Source: Singulisphaera sp. GP187 (GTDB lineage: Bacteria > Planctomycetota > Planctomycetia > Isosphaerales > Isosphaeraceae). From it: 64,000 nucleotides of DNA. The notes beneath the pieces are model-generated. The model saw nothing but the letters and a program-made list of their open reading frames with translations. It searched no databases and was not told the DNA's origin. Shown in pieces: positions 51,335 to 60,576 of this stretch (position 1 is the stretch's first letter; the number at the start of each line of letters is the position of its first letter). The position numbers and the translations under genes were made by a program. The stretch is from positions 2,632,727-2,696,726 of the forward strand of contig NZ_FSRB01000002.1 of NCBI RefSeq assembly GCF_900129635.1, given 5' to 3'.

Positions 51335-52478
51335 GAATCGTTGTCCTCGCAACAATGGGGTGAGTCGAAAAATCCTGAGACGGCTCGTTGGTGTCGATCC
51401 GTGACGGGCCGCCTTGGAAACCTGGATCGAATCCCGACCGCTGTCAAATCAAAACGAGGGCTTCCACGGAAGTCGTATTCACCGAGACCCACAGAGGGAT
51501 GGCGCGGCGATCCTCGACACGGCAACGAACCGGTTCCTCATGCGATCGGGGAGAAGTGGCGAGGTCGGCTTGGATTCCCGAGTCATCGAAGGCCAGAAAC
51601 GAAAAAATCCGGACCCAGCGGGAGAACTTACCCCCCAACTTAGCCCGGTACTCAAAATCTGTATTTTTTCCGCGTTCGATCGACGCCTCGATAGATCAGC
51701 AAGCCGGCGAGCTTCAAGCGGCCGTGGATCCAGCGGCCTGCGCTCACCGAGCGGTGGAACGTACCTCGGGGGTGGGTGCCTGGTAACGAAGGAACCGTAT
51801 CCCAGACTCCCCAATCGACACCGGCAAACAACAGACTCAAGAGTCGTGCCTTCTTCGGGGATCAGGAACGAGCGAACTCTCGCCAACGACTTATCGACAA
51901 GCCAGCTTTCATTATCATTCGCAGCCGCAAACGCACGGCTGATTTTGACTCACTCGCATCCACTCTGATGAAGTGGTTTCGGAAGCGGCGCCTTCCAAAA
52001 GCACGGCGTCGAGACCGCCTGAGTTGTTATCCATGAACGATCTCGATGACCATGGCCCGAGGGTGCTTGCTTGCAACCGCGACCACCGAGAAATCGAAAT
52101 CCAATGGGACCAATCGCCTGGACCTCGCTCTGCCTTGGAGATTCGCCGGCTCGAATATCCCAAACCTAGGTCATGTTGCTCGCGGATTGGGAAAAAAATG
52201 CGAGAAATCCTTGAATGCCTCGGGGCTGATCCTCCACTGACGGATTTGAGCCAGCGATCAAATATGTCCTATAACTCTGAAGAGGAAGGTGGTCAGGCTT
52301 CCCCTCGTAAAAAAGCAAAAGGGAACCATGGCCGTCGCTCTCGAACTGGAATGATCGCGGGGCGAGGCTGGTGACATCCCCACCAAGCTGATTCCCGGTA
52401 AGGAGGACGCGATGGCCCGGACAACTCGCCATTCGTTGTCGATCTCACCTGGGTTTGGAGCCGCTGGAGAAGCCGTTG
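51335..52478. other. Long intergenic region upstream of the Tad operon
   Basis: About 1.1 kb. I looked here for a Flp pilin gene (short ORF with a Gly-x-x-x-x-Glu-Tyr cleavage motif and one helix) on both strands and found none. AT-rich patches near 51650-51670 and 51900-51960 could hold promoters. The ORFs present overlap and lack motifs. Confidence 0.5.
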
Positions 52479-53396
52479 ATGCCAAGCGAATGGAGCGGAA
52501 CCGCTCGCGATGAGTTGCTTGCCCTGAGAGTGACCTCGACTGGCTGGGGTTATCGGAAGGGGACAAGGCCGTGCGTCGAGCCGACCGCACTTGTCGGCCT
52601 GGGCCTGGTCGCCTCCACCGAGGTCTCCCGCGGCGAGGACTCGAGCGTCCGACTTGCTGCCGATTGGCTCGTCTCGATCCAGAACCAGGACGGCTCACTC
52701 GGGATTTCGGCAGGGCTGCCCGCGCCCTGCTGGACGACTCCCTACACCCTCCTGCTCTGGAACGCTCTCAATGGCTATGAAACGCCGCGGCGACGCGCCG
52801 CCGCCTGGCTGCTCCAGCAGCAGGGTCAGACGAGCGCGAGCGAATCCGACCCCGACCACGTCATCGGCCATGACACGACGCTCGTGGGATGGCCGTGGGT
52901 CTCGGACACCCATTCGTGGCTGGAACCGACGGCGATCGCGGTGCTCGCACTCGGTCGCGAAGGTTATGGCGACCACCGTCGGGTTCGCGAAGGGATTCGC
53001 TTGATCGCCGATCGCGCGCTTCCCAACGGCGGTTGGAACTATGGGAACAAATCCGCGTTCGGCAACGTGCTCCGACCTCAGCCCGGTCCTACCGGCCTCG
53101 CCCTGCTGGCACTGGCGCAGACGGACGATCCCTCGAGTGTCGTCGCGAACGGGATCAAGTATTTAGTGGAAACGCTGCCCAACACCCGTGCTCCGGCTTC
53201 GCTCGGTTGGGGTGTGCTCGGGCTCAGACGCTGGAATCGAGCCCCGGCGAAGTCATACCTCTGGCTGGACGAGTCCTATCGCCGCACCGTCGGCCGGCCC
53301 GACGCCGCAACCCGGCTGGCACTACTGCTGTTGGCCGTCGGTGACGCGTCGCTCCCGCTCTTCTTGGGAACTCAATCGGGAGGTCGCCGTGCGTGA
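52479..53396 (+). CDS. Prenyltransferase/squalene-cyclase-type alpha-toroid repeat protein
   Basis: About 305 residues of alpha-alpha repeats. QW-like motifs are visible: SIQNQDGSLGISAGLPAPCW, LPNGGWNYGNKS and PGPTGLALLALAQ. The fold is that of squalene-hopene cyclases and related proteins. The size is half that of a full cyclase and no DxDD catalytic motif is seen, so it is probably a single-toroid member rather than an active hopene synthase. GGAGAAGC precedes the ATG at 52479; a TTG at 52455 is possible. The last codons overlap the GTG start of the DUF362 gene. Confidence 0.75.
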   Translation: MPSEWSGTARDELLALRVTSTGWGYRKGTRPCVEPTALVGLGLVASTEVSRGEDSSVRLAADWLVSIQNQDGSLGISAGLPAPCWTTPYTLLLWNALNGYETPRRRAAAWLLQQQGQTSASESDPDHVIGHDTTLVGWPWVSDTHSWLEPTAIAVLALGREGYGDHRRVREGIRLIADRALPNGGWNYGNKSAFGNVLRPQPGPTGLALLALAQTDDPSSVVANGIKYLVETLPNTRAPASLGWGVLGLRRWNRAPAKSYLWLDESYRRTVGRPDAATRLALLLLAVGDASLPLFLGTQSGGRRA

Positions 53397-54390
53397 ACCT
53401 GGACATCTGAAGCGTCGCGCTCTCCTCACCGGCGCGGGGGCCGCGCTGGCGGGGGGGATGGCCTCGAAATTGCTTTACGACCGGAACGAGCGTTCCCTGC
53501 GCGGTGATGTCTTCATCGCCTCGGCTTCGTCCTATTCAGTCGATCTGGAGGCGAAGATCCGCGACGGTTTGAGGGAGCTCGGAATCGGTCCCAAGCAGGT
53601 TTCGGGAAAATCGATCCTCCTCAAACCGAACCTGGTGGAACCCAGTCGCCAGGCGCCGCAGATCAACACGAATCCCGTCTTGATCCGCGCCGCGGCCGCG
53701 GTCTTCAAGAGTTGGAGTGCGCGTGAGGTCTTCGTCGCGGAAGGGCAAGGGCACTGTCGGGACACCGACTTTGTGCTCGAGCAGTCGGGGCTTGGACCCG
53801 TGCTCGACGACGAAGGGATCGAATTCATCGACCTGAACCACGATGAGCTCGTGATGACGGCCAACCGGTTCGGTTGCACGACGCTGCGCCGGCTCGCCCT
53901 CCCAGCCACCTTGTTGCGCCGGGCGGATCTGATCGTCTCGATGCCCAAGCTCAAGACGCACCACTGGGCGGGTGTCACGCTTTCGATGAAGAATCTCTTC
54001 GGGGTCATGCCAGGGATCTTCTACGGCTGGCCCAAGAACGTCCTCCACCACGCCGGCATCGCGGAATCGATCCTCGACATCAACGCCACCGTCCGCCCCC
54101 ACCTGGCGATCGTCGACGGAATTATCGGCATGGAAGGGGACGGCCCGATCATGGGAACCCCTCGGCAGTCGGGCGTCATCGTCATGGGCACGAACCTCCC
54201 TTCGGTCGACGCCACCGCGGCACGACTCATGCAGATTAACCCCTGGCAAGTCGCCTACCTCGCCGCCTCCTCCGGCCGGCTCGGCGCGATCGGCGAACGG
54301 CACATCACCCAGCGGGGCGAAACCATCACGTCACTCGCCCAACCGTTCAAACTGCTCGACCACCCGAGCTTCGCCAGCTTGCGAACCTGA
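53389..54390 (+). CDS. DUF362-domain protein with Tat-like signal
   Basis: About 333 residues. VREPGHLKRRALLTGAGAAL is a Tat-like leader with paired arginines. The DUF362 core shows SILLKPNLVEP, EVFVAEGQGH, DLIVSMPKLKTHHWAGVTLS, MKNLFGVMPG, VDGIIGMEGDGP and GVIVMGTNLPSVDATAARLM. The GTG start has GGGAGG 6 nt upstream and overlaps the previous stop by 8 bases, so translation is coupled. DUF362 proteins are of uncertain biochemical role, and no ferredoxin-type Cys cluster is visible here. The tight overlap with a cyclase-fold protein suggests joint function. Confidence 0.88.
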   Translation: MREPGHLKRRALLTGAGAALAGGMASKLLYDRNERSLRGDVFIASASSYSVDLEAKIRDGLRELGIGPKQVSGKSILLKPNLVEPSRQAPQINTNPVLIRAAAAVFKSWSAREVFVAEGQGHCRDTDFVLEQSGLGPVLDDEGIEFIDLNHDELVMTANRFGCTTLRRLALPATLLRRADLIVSMPKLKTHHWAGVTLSMKNLFGVMPGIFYGWPKNVLHHAGIAESILDINATVRPHLAIVDGIIGMEGDGPIMGTPRQSGVIVMGTNLPSVDATAARLMQINPWQVAYLAASSGRLGAIGERHITQRGETITSLAQPFKLLDHPSFASLRT

Positions 54391-54612
54391 TCGGTTCCAG
54401 GGCGGAGCCCGCAAATCTCGCGTCGCCCTCATCTTGATCGATTTGATCGATGCACGATCCGCTTGCCAGTCGAGGCCATCCCGAAGCTCATCGGGAGGCC
54501 CGACGTTTCGCCACCGGACGCACACCGAAGACCGCCATCGCCATCAAAGTCCACAACGGGAAGCAAGGTTGTTGCATCGCTCGTTCCCTCGAGCAGGTCG
54601 GCACCGCTGGCC

Positions 54613-54978
54613 TCAAGGATGGTAGCCGTTGGGCCACATCTTGAGCGTCTCAGCGATCAGGGTGCGATAGATGACCATTCCCAGGATCGCTGTGGCGATG
54701 GCACAAACCATGAGCCATGCCCTGCAGACAAGCCAGGCGAATCGGAATTCGCCCAGATACCTGAGTCGGAGGGGACAGATCGCTGCCCGAATGCCTGCTG
54801 CCAGCGTCACGAACATGAGACAGCCGATTACCGCCATCCCACCTGACCAAACCCGATAGATCGTCAGTCCGAACGGCCAGCCATTCGCCCATCCTGGTGC
54901 GAAGTAGAGGGAGACGCCGATCCAGGCTTCGAGCATGAGTGCCGACAAGATCAGCGGCCACCGCTTGAATTGATTCAT
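54613..54978 (-). CDS. Small integral membrane protein, unknown function
   Basis: 121 residues, four hydrophobic helices (WPLILSALMLEAWIGVSLYF, GMAVIGCLMFVTLAAGI, FAWLVCRAWLMVCAIATAIL and a following segment). GAGG lies 6 nt before the ATG. No family is recognised. It is a stand-alone gene convergent with the DUF362 gene. Confidence 0.6.
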   Translation of the reverse strand: MNQFKRWPLILSALMLEAWIGVSLYFAPGWANGWPFGLTIYRVWSGGMAVIGCLMFVTLAAGIRAAICPLRLRYLGEFRFAWLVCRAWLMVCAIATAILGMVIYRTLIAETLKMWPNGYHP

Positions 54979-55529
54979 GCGTTGCCTCGATCGCGTTGGT
55001 CCAGGCCGGGTTCCAGACCGATCTAGGGAATTCTACGCTGACGGTCCGCGCCACGTCTCGATGAGGGATTGGGACCAACTTCCCGATTCGCCGATCATCA
55101 CCTCTACGTCGCAATGACGAGCAAGTGCTGCCGAAACTGAACATCCTTCAACAGTCGCCCAGAGTGTGAAACCGTTTCATTGAACCAGACCTTGACCTGC
55201 ATTTGCTGCCCGGAGAAAGAATCAGCCAAATCCGCATACAATGAATCTTTGAGTGATTTAAGTTGCTTTTGGCACTTCAATCCGAGATTCTCATCTCCAA
55301 ATGCTTCACAAGTGACCGCTCGAATCGGAGTTTCGGAGGCAGATCGAACTTGGACGGCCAGGTCATAGTGACCGTCACCTACGGCGACGAAGAGCGAGTC
55401 GTTTAACCAGAGTATTCCGGCAAACCCGGCTCATGCCCGATCCTGCCACCCAGCCCATCGTTCGCCCCCTTTCGGCCATGCACCGATCGTGGCATGGGCC
55501 GCGAGCAGGGGTTCACGGGACGCAGACGG
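54979..55529. other. Intergenic region
   Basis: About 550 bases. Short ORFs on both strands lack motifs or ribosome binding sites. The stretch 55180-55300 is visibly richer in A/T than its flanks and adjoins the HEPN/partner pair. No repeat or tRNA was found. Confidence 0.45.
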
Positions 55530-56159
55530 TCACTCGATTGAGGCAATGTCGTCAACATCCACGATGCGCGGGGCAAATTCGCCATCGGCGACGAATTGAA
55601 TCACACTTCGTTGATTGCTTCCCAACTGGATCGAGAAGGGAAGGCCCTGAAAGGTATCGCCATTTCGCAACGCAATCTTTGACGGGTGGAGAATCCCTGG
55701 GCCCCGGTTCATCAGACTGACCAGTTCTCGGAGCACATCCTCCTTGGTCATCTGACGCCTATCCCCAATTTCATAAAAGTGTTCAGGATAAACATAAGCC
55801 TCTTCGATTGTCATGCTACCAAGTTGCTTCCCGCCATAGCGAAGAGCCAGACGACTGGGGTGACGGCTGAGAATACTCAACACGTCTCTTGTGATAGGGT
55901 TGGTGCCCCCAATGAGTTTGATATCAGAAAGAGACAATGGGATGCCCTGCAATCGTTGCAGAGAGGCTTGCAACCCGCGGTAAGCTTCGGCCAACCCCCG
56001 CTGCTCAATCAAGGGAGTGGAAATGTACAGAAACCAGAGGCCTTCTTCGGTCGTCTTGACCCAGAATGCGGCGCGTACCTCGAACTCGTCTTGCACGAGT
56101 TGACGTATAAGACGCTGACCCGCATCAATTTGGAATTCTACCAATGCATTTGAATCCAT
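55530..56159 (-). CDS. Hypothetical partner protein of the HEPN gene
   Basis: About 209 residues, soluble, no signal or membrane segment. The sequence runs MDSNALVEFQIDAGQRLIRQ through FWVKTTEEGLWFLYIS to SLSDIKLIGGTNPITRDVLS, then a C-terminal beta-rich part (SIQLGSNQRSVIQFVADGEF). No family is recognised. CGGAG precedes the ATG. Its start lies inside the 3' end of the HEPN gene (22-bp overlap), so the two are translated together. The order, HEPN first and a soluble partner second, is the one found in many two-gene toxin-antitoxin modules; that role is inference. Confidence 0.7.
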   Translation of the reverse strand: MDSNALVEFQIDAGQRLIRQLVQDEFEVRAAFWVKTTEEGLWFLYISTPLIEQRGLAEAYRGLQASLQRLQGIPLSLSDIKLIGGTNPITRDVLSILSRHPSRLALRYGGKQLGSMTIEEAYVYPEHFYEIGDRRQMTKEDVLRELVSLMNRGPGILHPSKIALRNGDTFQGLPFSIQLGSNQRSVIQFVADGEFAPRIVDVDDIASIE

Positions 56160-56608
56160 GGGAGAACTCCGTTCGGGTCGTTTGTAATAGCCTCGTAAAT
56201 TTCCCGTGCTTCGTTCTCTGCCTTTTGCTGATATCTGCTTGCCTCTGTCCAAAGGCTTGCGACTCCCCAGAATCCCGCAAAGGCCGGGTTATTCTGGAGC
56301 AGATTTTGATGTATATCTCCAAGTCCTGAAAGGTGAATTAATTCAATTGGCTTATGAGTAAAGCATTTCTCCGAAAACCGCTTGTCTCTGAAAATCTCGC
56401 CTGTCCGCCCTACAAATGCAAGCACACATGCTTTGAGGCCGCACTCGATCGCATATCCCGCCAAGTAATATGCGCCCGACCACCGATCCGCACTTGGGGA
56501 ATCGAGTAAAACCCTCGCGTCACAAACTCGGTCTTTGGCGAGTTGTTGCAATTCGCTTTGATTCACGGCGACGATCCACTTGAGTGTGGGGGGTCCCTTT
56601 ACAATCAT
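56138..56608 (-). CDS. HEPN-domain protein
   Basis: About 156 residues. The HEPN core is clear: LAKDRVCDARVLLDSPSADR, then WSGAYYLAGYAIECGLKACV, with the following FTHKPIELIHLSGL corresponding to the conserved T-H-D-L segment. The classical Rx4-6H RNase motif is not exactly present (the nearest is RFSEKCFTH), so catalytic activity is uncertain. The ATG at 56608 is chosen; GTG at 56644 or at 56566 (VNQSELQQL) are alternatives. Codon use is visibly less GC-biased than in neighbours, suggesting recent transfer. Confidence 0.75.
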   Translation of the reverse strand: MIVKGPPTLKWIVAVNQSELQQLAKDRVCDARVLLDSPSADRWSGAYYLAGYAIECGLKACVLAFVGRTGEIFRDKRFSEKCFTHKPIELIHLSGLGDIHQNLLQNNPAFAGFWGVASLWTEASRYQQKAENEAREIYEAITNDPNGVLPWIQMHW

Positions 56609-56954
56609 ACCGAACGTGGGTTTGTTGGAATACACCCGATCCACTCGGCCGTCAATGATCTCGCGCTACGCCCAACTGCCTAGACGTAACAATAACCCCG
56701 GCGTCCTACCGAGAAGCAGAAGGCGTGTCCCAGATCCGCGAACGTCCTACTCCGTGGAGAGGACTGTGGAGGCCGGGGGGCTCCAGGGTGGGAGTCGTGA
56801 CACCTCATCACCGCAAACCAGCACATCAACATGCTATCGTTACACAATGCCGCGATTCTCCCCTGCCCCATCTTGCCGAGGTTGCAGCCCTTTCGTACCC
56901 TGTTGGTTGATTATTACGTGATTTGGCGGGATTAGATAACCTGGGGCGAACGCG
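56609..56954. other. Divergent intergenic region
   Basis: About 345 bases between the HEPN gene and the FG-GAP gene. Short ORFs only. An AT-rich segment at 56905-56940 probably holds the promoter of the plus-strand gene. No distinct motif is called. Confidence 0.45.
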
Positions 56955-59303
56955 ATGAGCGCAGCGCTGCGATACCGAATGGGATGGATCCTGGCCACAG
57001 TCCTGACCCTCTCCGGCGGGCAGGCGCGCGGAGACGAGCCTCGACTGGCGGACTACTTCGGGTTCCTGCCCCTGGAAGTCTATAAACTCGACCCGAGGGT
57101 CGGGAATCTAATCCTCAAGGACCTCGATGGCGACAAGACCGACGATATCGTCGTCGTCAATAATGGCCGCTCGCGGATCGACCTGCTCCTGAGTGGCAAA
57201 AAGGTCGGCAAGGAGGTCGAGACGGCCCCCGCCGACGACCAGGAGCCGAACCAGATTTCGAGCGACCGCCGGATGAGGCTGGTCAGCGTGCCGGTGAACA
57301 AGGAAGTCGTCAGCCTGCAAGTCGCCGACTTCAATGGGGATGGTCGTCCCGACCTCGCGTTCTTCGGCAACCCCGCGGAGCTCGTCATCATGCTGAATGA
57401 CGGCCAAGGGGGCTACTCGACCGGAAAACGGCTCAACGTGGGGGAGGCGGTTGAGAACTCCAACGCATTGACGGTGGGCGATCTCAACCGAGACGGTCGC
57501 GCCGATCTGGCCCTGCTGCAGGCGAACGAGGTCGAGATCGTCTACCAAGGCGAAGGGGGGAAGCTCGGTGAACCCGAGCGGCTGCCGCATACCGCGAGCA
57601 ATCCCCAGATGCTCAAGGCGGTGGACCTCGACGGCGACGGTGGCGACGACCTGGTGATTCTCGATGGGGGCACGGACGACCCGATCCGGGTCCGGTTCTC
57701 GGCACCGGGGGGAAAGCTTGGTCCCGAGCAACGCTTTTTCGTCGAGTCGCCGCGGGCGATCACATTCGCCCAGATCGATGGGAAGGCTGGCGTCGAGCTC
57801 CTCACGATCGAGGCTCAATCGGGTCGGGCCCGGGTCCTCAAGCTCGATGAAGCCGAGAAGGATGAATCGGGGACACGGGGTCGGCTCATCTTCTACCCGC
57901 TCCCGCCGGGCAACGAACGTGGGCGCTCGCTTGCGCTGGGGGACCTGGATGGGGATGGCAAGACGGACGTGGTGGTGACCGACCCGGCCAACGCCCAGTT
58001 CCTGCTCTATCGTCAGTCAGGGCGAACCGGTCTGGGCGCCGGCCAAAGTTTCCCCGCGCTGGTCGGTGGGCGGACGGTTCGACTTGCCGACCTGGACGGC
58101 AACGGAAAAGCCGAGGTCATCGTCCTCTCCGAACAAGAGAAGCAGATCGGCCGAAGCGTCCTCGAGGAGGGACGGCTGACATTCCCCACCCCGTTGCCGA
58201 TCAGTGGGGAACCGGTCGCCCTCGACGTCGCCGACCTCGACGGTGACAAGACTCCCGAGGTCGTCTACGTCGCGCGAACCAAGCCGAACGGCAACGAAAG
58301 TTTCTCGTTGCGGGGCGTGAAGCGCGAAGCCTCGGGAACGTTTGTTCCGTTCCGTTGGGGGCAGGAGGATGAGGTTCCCTTGAAGGGCCTGACGAGCGCC
58401 CCGCCGGCCCTGCAAGTGCTTGACGTCAATCGCGATGGTCAGCCTGACGTGCTCGTCTTCAACGCGTTCGGCCCGCCGCTGCTCCTGCTCGGTCGCGCGG
58501 GGGGAGAGCCCCCTGCCCCGGCGGGTGGCAGCCTCGGCCCGCTCGCGGGGGTCACGCCGGCCGGTCTGACCTTGGCGGACCTGAACGGCCCGGCCTTGAT
58601 CGTGGCCCAGAACACGTTTGCCCGCAACTTGGTGCTCGACAAGCAGGGAGTCTGGGAGGTCAAGGATCAATACAATTCCGGTCGCGGCTCGGCTCAAATC
58701 CTCGGTGCCGCCGCGCTTGATGTCGATGGGGACGGAACCAAAGAGATCGTCCTGCTCGACAAGAGCTCCAAGTCGCTCCTCTTCCTCGAGTACCGAGACA
58801 AGGTCTACCGCCCGAACGGATCGCTCGCCGTCGGCCCGATCGACTTCCAAGGGATGCATGTCGCCGACCTCGACGGCGATGGTCGCGATGACCTGCTTCT
58901 CGCCGGAACCGACCGCTTCGGCGTGGTCCTGACCGGCCAAAAAGGCCAGAGGCTGAGGCCGATGGCAAGCTATGAGTCGAACCGGACCGAAGCCAAGCTC
59001 GCCGACCTCGCCGCTGGCGACCTCAATGGAGATGGTCGCCCCGACATCGTCCTGACCGACATCGCCGAACATTTCATCGAGATTGTCACGTGCTCGAGCC
59101 CGACCGACCTCAACCGTGCGTTCGCGTTCAAGATTTTCGAGCGCAAATCGTCCCGTGGCCTCAATGACATGGTCGAGCCCCGCGACCTGGCCGTCGGTGA
59201 TGTCGATGGCGACAAGCGGGCCGACCTGGTCTTGATCGTCCACGACCGCATCCTCGTCTACCGGCAGGATCCGGGCAAGCCGGCCGACGAGAAGGCGAAG
59301 TAA
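56955..59303 (+). CDS. Exported FG-GAP/VCBS repeat protein
   Basis: 782 residues. Signal peptide region RMGWILATVLTLSGGQARGD. About twelve calcium-binding-type FG-GAP/VCBS units are visible, each with D-x-D/N-G-D-x-x-x-D (for example DLDGDKTDDIVV, DFNGDGRPDLAF, DLNRDGRADLAL, DLDGDGKTDVVV, DVNRDGQPDVLV, DLNGDGRPDIVL). Such proteins form integrin-like propellers at the cell surface or in the periplasm. No enzyme domain is attached. MGWILATV (24 nt later) is an alternative start. Confidence 0.85.
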   Translation: MSAALRYRMGWILATVLTLSGGQARGDEPRLADYFGFLPLEVYKLDPRVGNLILKDLDGDKTDDIVVVNNGRSRIDLLLSGKKVGKEVETAPADDQEPNQISSDRRMRLVSVPVNKEVVSLQVADFNGDGRPDLAFFGNPAELVIMLNDGQGGYSTGKRLNVGEAVENSNALTVGDLNRDGRADLALLQANEVEIVYQGEGGKLGEPERLPHTASNPQMLKAVDLDGDGGDDLVILDGGTDDPIRVRFSAPGGKLGPEQRFFVESPRAITFAQIDGKAGVELLTIEAQSGRARVLKLDEAEKDESGTRGRLIFYPLPPGNERGRSLALGDLDGDGKTDVVVTDPANAQFLLYRQSGRTGLGAGQSFPALVGGRTVRLADLDGNGKAEVIVLSEQEKQIGRSVLEEGRLTFPTPLPISGEPVALDVADLDGDKTPEVVYVARTKPNGNESFSLRGVKREASGTFVPFRWGQEDEVPLKGLTSAPPALQVLDVNRDGQPDVLVFNAFGPPLLLLGRAGGEPPAPAGGSLGPLAGVTPAGLTLADLNGPALIVAQNTFARNLVLDKQGVWEVKDQYNSGRGSAQILGAAALDVDGDGTKEIVLLDKSSKSLLFLEYRDKVYRPNGSLAVGPIDFQGMHVADLDGDGRDDLLLAGTDRFGVVLTGQKGQRLRPMASYESNRTEAKLADLAAGDLNGDGRPDIVLTDIAEHFIEIVTCSSPTDLNRAFAFKIFERKSSRGLNDMVEPRDLAVGDVDGDKRADLVLIVHDRILVYRQDPGKPADEKAK

Positions 59304-59340
59304 ACCGAAAATCGACCGAGCGGAGCGCCTGGGCGAGTCG

Positions 59341-59844
59341 TCAGGGCTTGCCCTTGTTTCCCTCGATCACCAGGTCGACCGCCGAGAAGTGTTCGTGATC
59401 GCTCTGCGTCTGCTTGCTCTCCACTCGGATCAAGTAGACGCCGGGCGTGTCGATCCGCACCGTGTTCCTCTGGCCGGCCTTCGACCCCGGCTTGAAGTCC
59501 ATGTCGAATGCGGTCTCAAGCACGACGTCGCCGCTCAGGTCGGGCAGGTCTTTCTGGCCGACCTTGTCCTGGCGCGCGATGAAGAAGTGCACGACCACAT
59601 TCTCCAAGGTCTTGTGCGGATAGACGTTGGTCATAACCCACTCGATCCGGATCGGGTCGCCGACCTTCGCCTTGAGCACCGGGCGCGGATTCTTGCCCGA
59701 TTCGGGCGGGGTCTGATCGACGAACGCCGTCTGCTTGGTGTTTCCAGGGCCGGTCACGTCGAGGTGGATCTTGGCGTGTTCCGCCCGCGCCCACGGGCCA
59801 AAGCAGGTCAGGCCCAAGGTCGCGAGCACGATCGAGCGCAGCAT
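59341..59844 (-). CDS. Small exported beta-sandwich protein, unknown function
   Basis: About 167 residues. Signal peptide MLRSIVLATLGLTCFGPWAR, then AKIHLDVTGPGNTKQTAFVD and a beta-rich body (VGDPIRIEWVMTNVYPHKTL, HFFIARQDK, TPGVYLIRVESKQTQSDHEH). It resembles cupredoxin-like or Ig-like small planctomycete exported proteins, but no copper-ligand pattern could be confirmed. AGGAG sits 8 nt before the ATG. It is convergent with the FG-GAP gene, with 37 bases between the stops. Confidence 0.7.
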   Translation of the reverse strand: MLRSIVLATLGLTCFGPWARAEHAKIHLDVTGPGNTKQTAFVDQTPPESGKNPRPVLKAKVGDPIRIEWVMTNVYPHKTLENVVVHFFIARQDKVGQKDLPDLSGDVVLETAFDMDFKPGSKAGQRNTVRIDTPGVYLIRVESKQTQSDHEHFSAVDLVIEGNKGKP

Positions 59845-60092
59845 CACCAGATCTCCTGGTTTGGAGGGTTCGTCGGATCACGGGGAACGTGTCCGATCGG
59901 GTCGCATCGTAACGAGGAACAGGGTCGCCATCCATCGTTTGGAGGATTCCCCGACTCGTTCTTGCTCGTCGCGACGACCGATCTCTCTTGTGTGATAACC
60001 TTGAATTCGGGTCCGCTCGCCCTCCGTCAGGGAATGCGCCGCGTACAATCGCTACGACCCGCAAGGCCCCCCAAAGCTTGGGAGTGCGACAC

Positions 60093-60398
60093 ATGAAACT
60101 CCGGACTGACTGCTCGTTCCTCCTCGCGAGGATCGTGACCCTCTCGCTGGCCTTGACCCTCCTCTCCGCCTGTAGCGCCACGGCGGGGAACAACCGTTGG
60201 GCCGATCCGGCCTGTCCTCCCGGCACGGAGCCGTCGCGAAGCATTGTCTATCGCCCGATCCTCTCGAGACTTCCGACTCGGACGTTCTATCCGTCGGGCT
60301 ACGCGGGCGCCACTTACCCGCCGCTCGGCCAAGGCGACCGGGCCGCGGTGCGCACCGCGCGGCGGCCGAACTATTCGGGTTGGTTTGGGGGCCGCTGA
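60093..60398 (+). CDS. Small lipoprotein
   Basis: 101 residues. MKLRTDCSFLLARIVTLSLA then LTLLSACSAT: a lipobox (LLSAC) follows the hydrophobic stretch, so the Cys near residue 27 is probably lipidated. The mature part is Pro/Arg/Tyr-rich with no known domain. GGGAG precedes the ATG. It may continue as a surface-exposed structural peptide; function unknown. Confidence 0.65.
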   Translation: MKLRTDCSFLLARIVTLSLALTLLSACSATAGNNRWADPACPPGTEPSRSIVYRPILSRLPTRTFYPSGYAGATYPPLGQGDRAAVRTARRPNYSGWFGGR

Positions 60399-60576
60399 GT
60401 CGGTCGGGCGGGTAGGCCGGGTCCACTCCAGGAAAATCCGGGAACGTCTTTGGACGCGATGAGCAGAAACGGATTACAATCCGTTGAGCGTGGAGAACGA
60501 TGCAAATCGACCGAGAAGACGCCACGCTGTTCGTGCCGCCTGTCCGCGCTGAGGGGTCGAAAGGACGGTCCGTTCG

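Noticed and set aside
51356..52450. Flp pilin gene expected upstream of the prepilin peptidase
   Set aside because: Both strands were read for a short ORF with a G-x-x-x-x-E-Y-type cleavage site and one hydrophobic helix; none was found.
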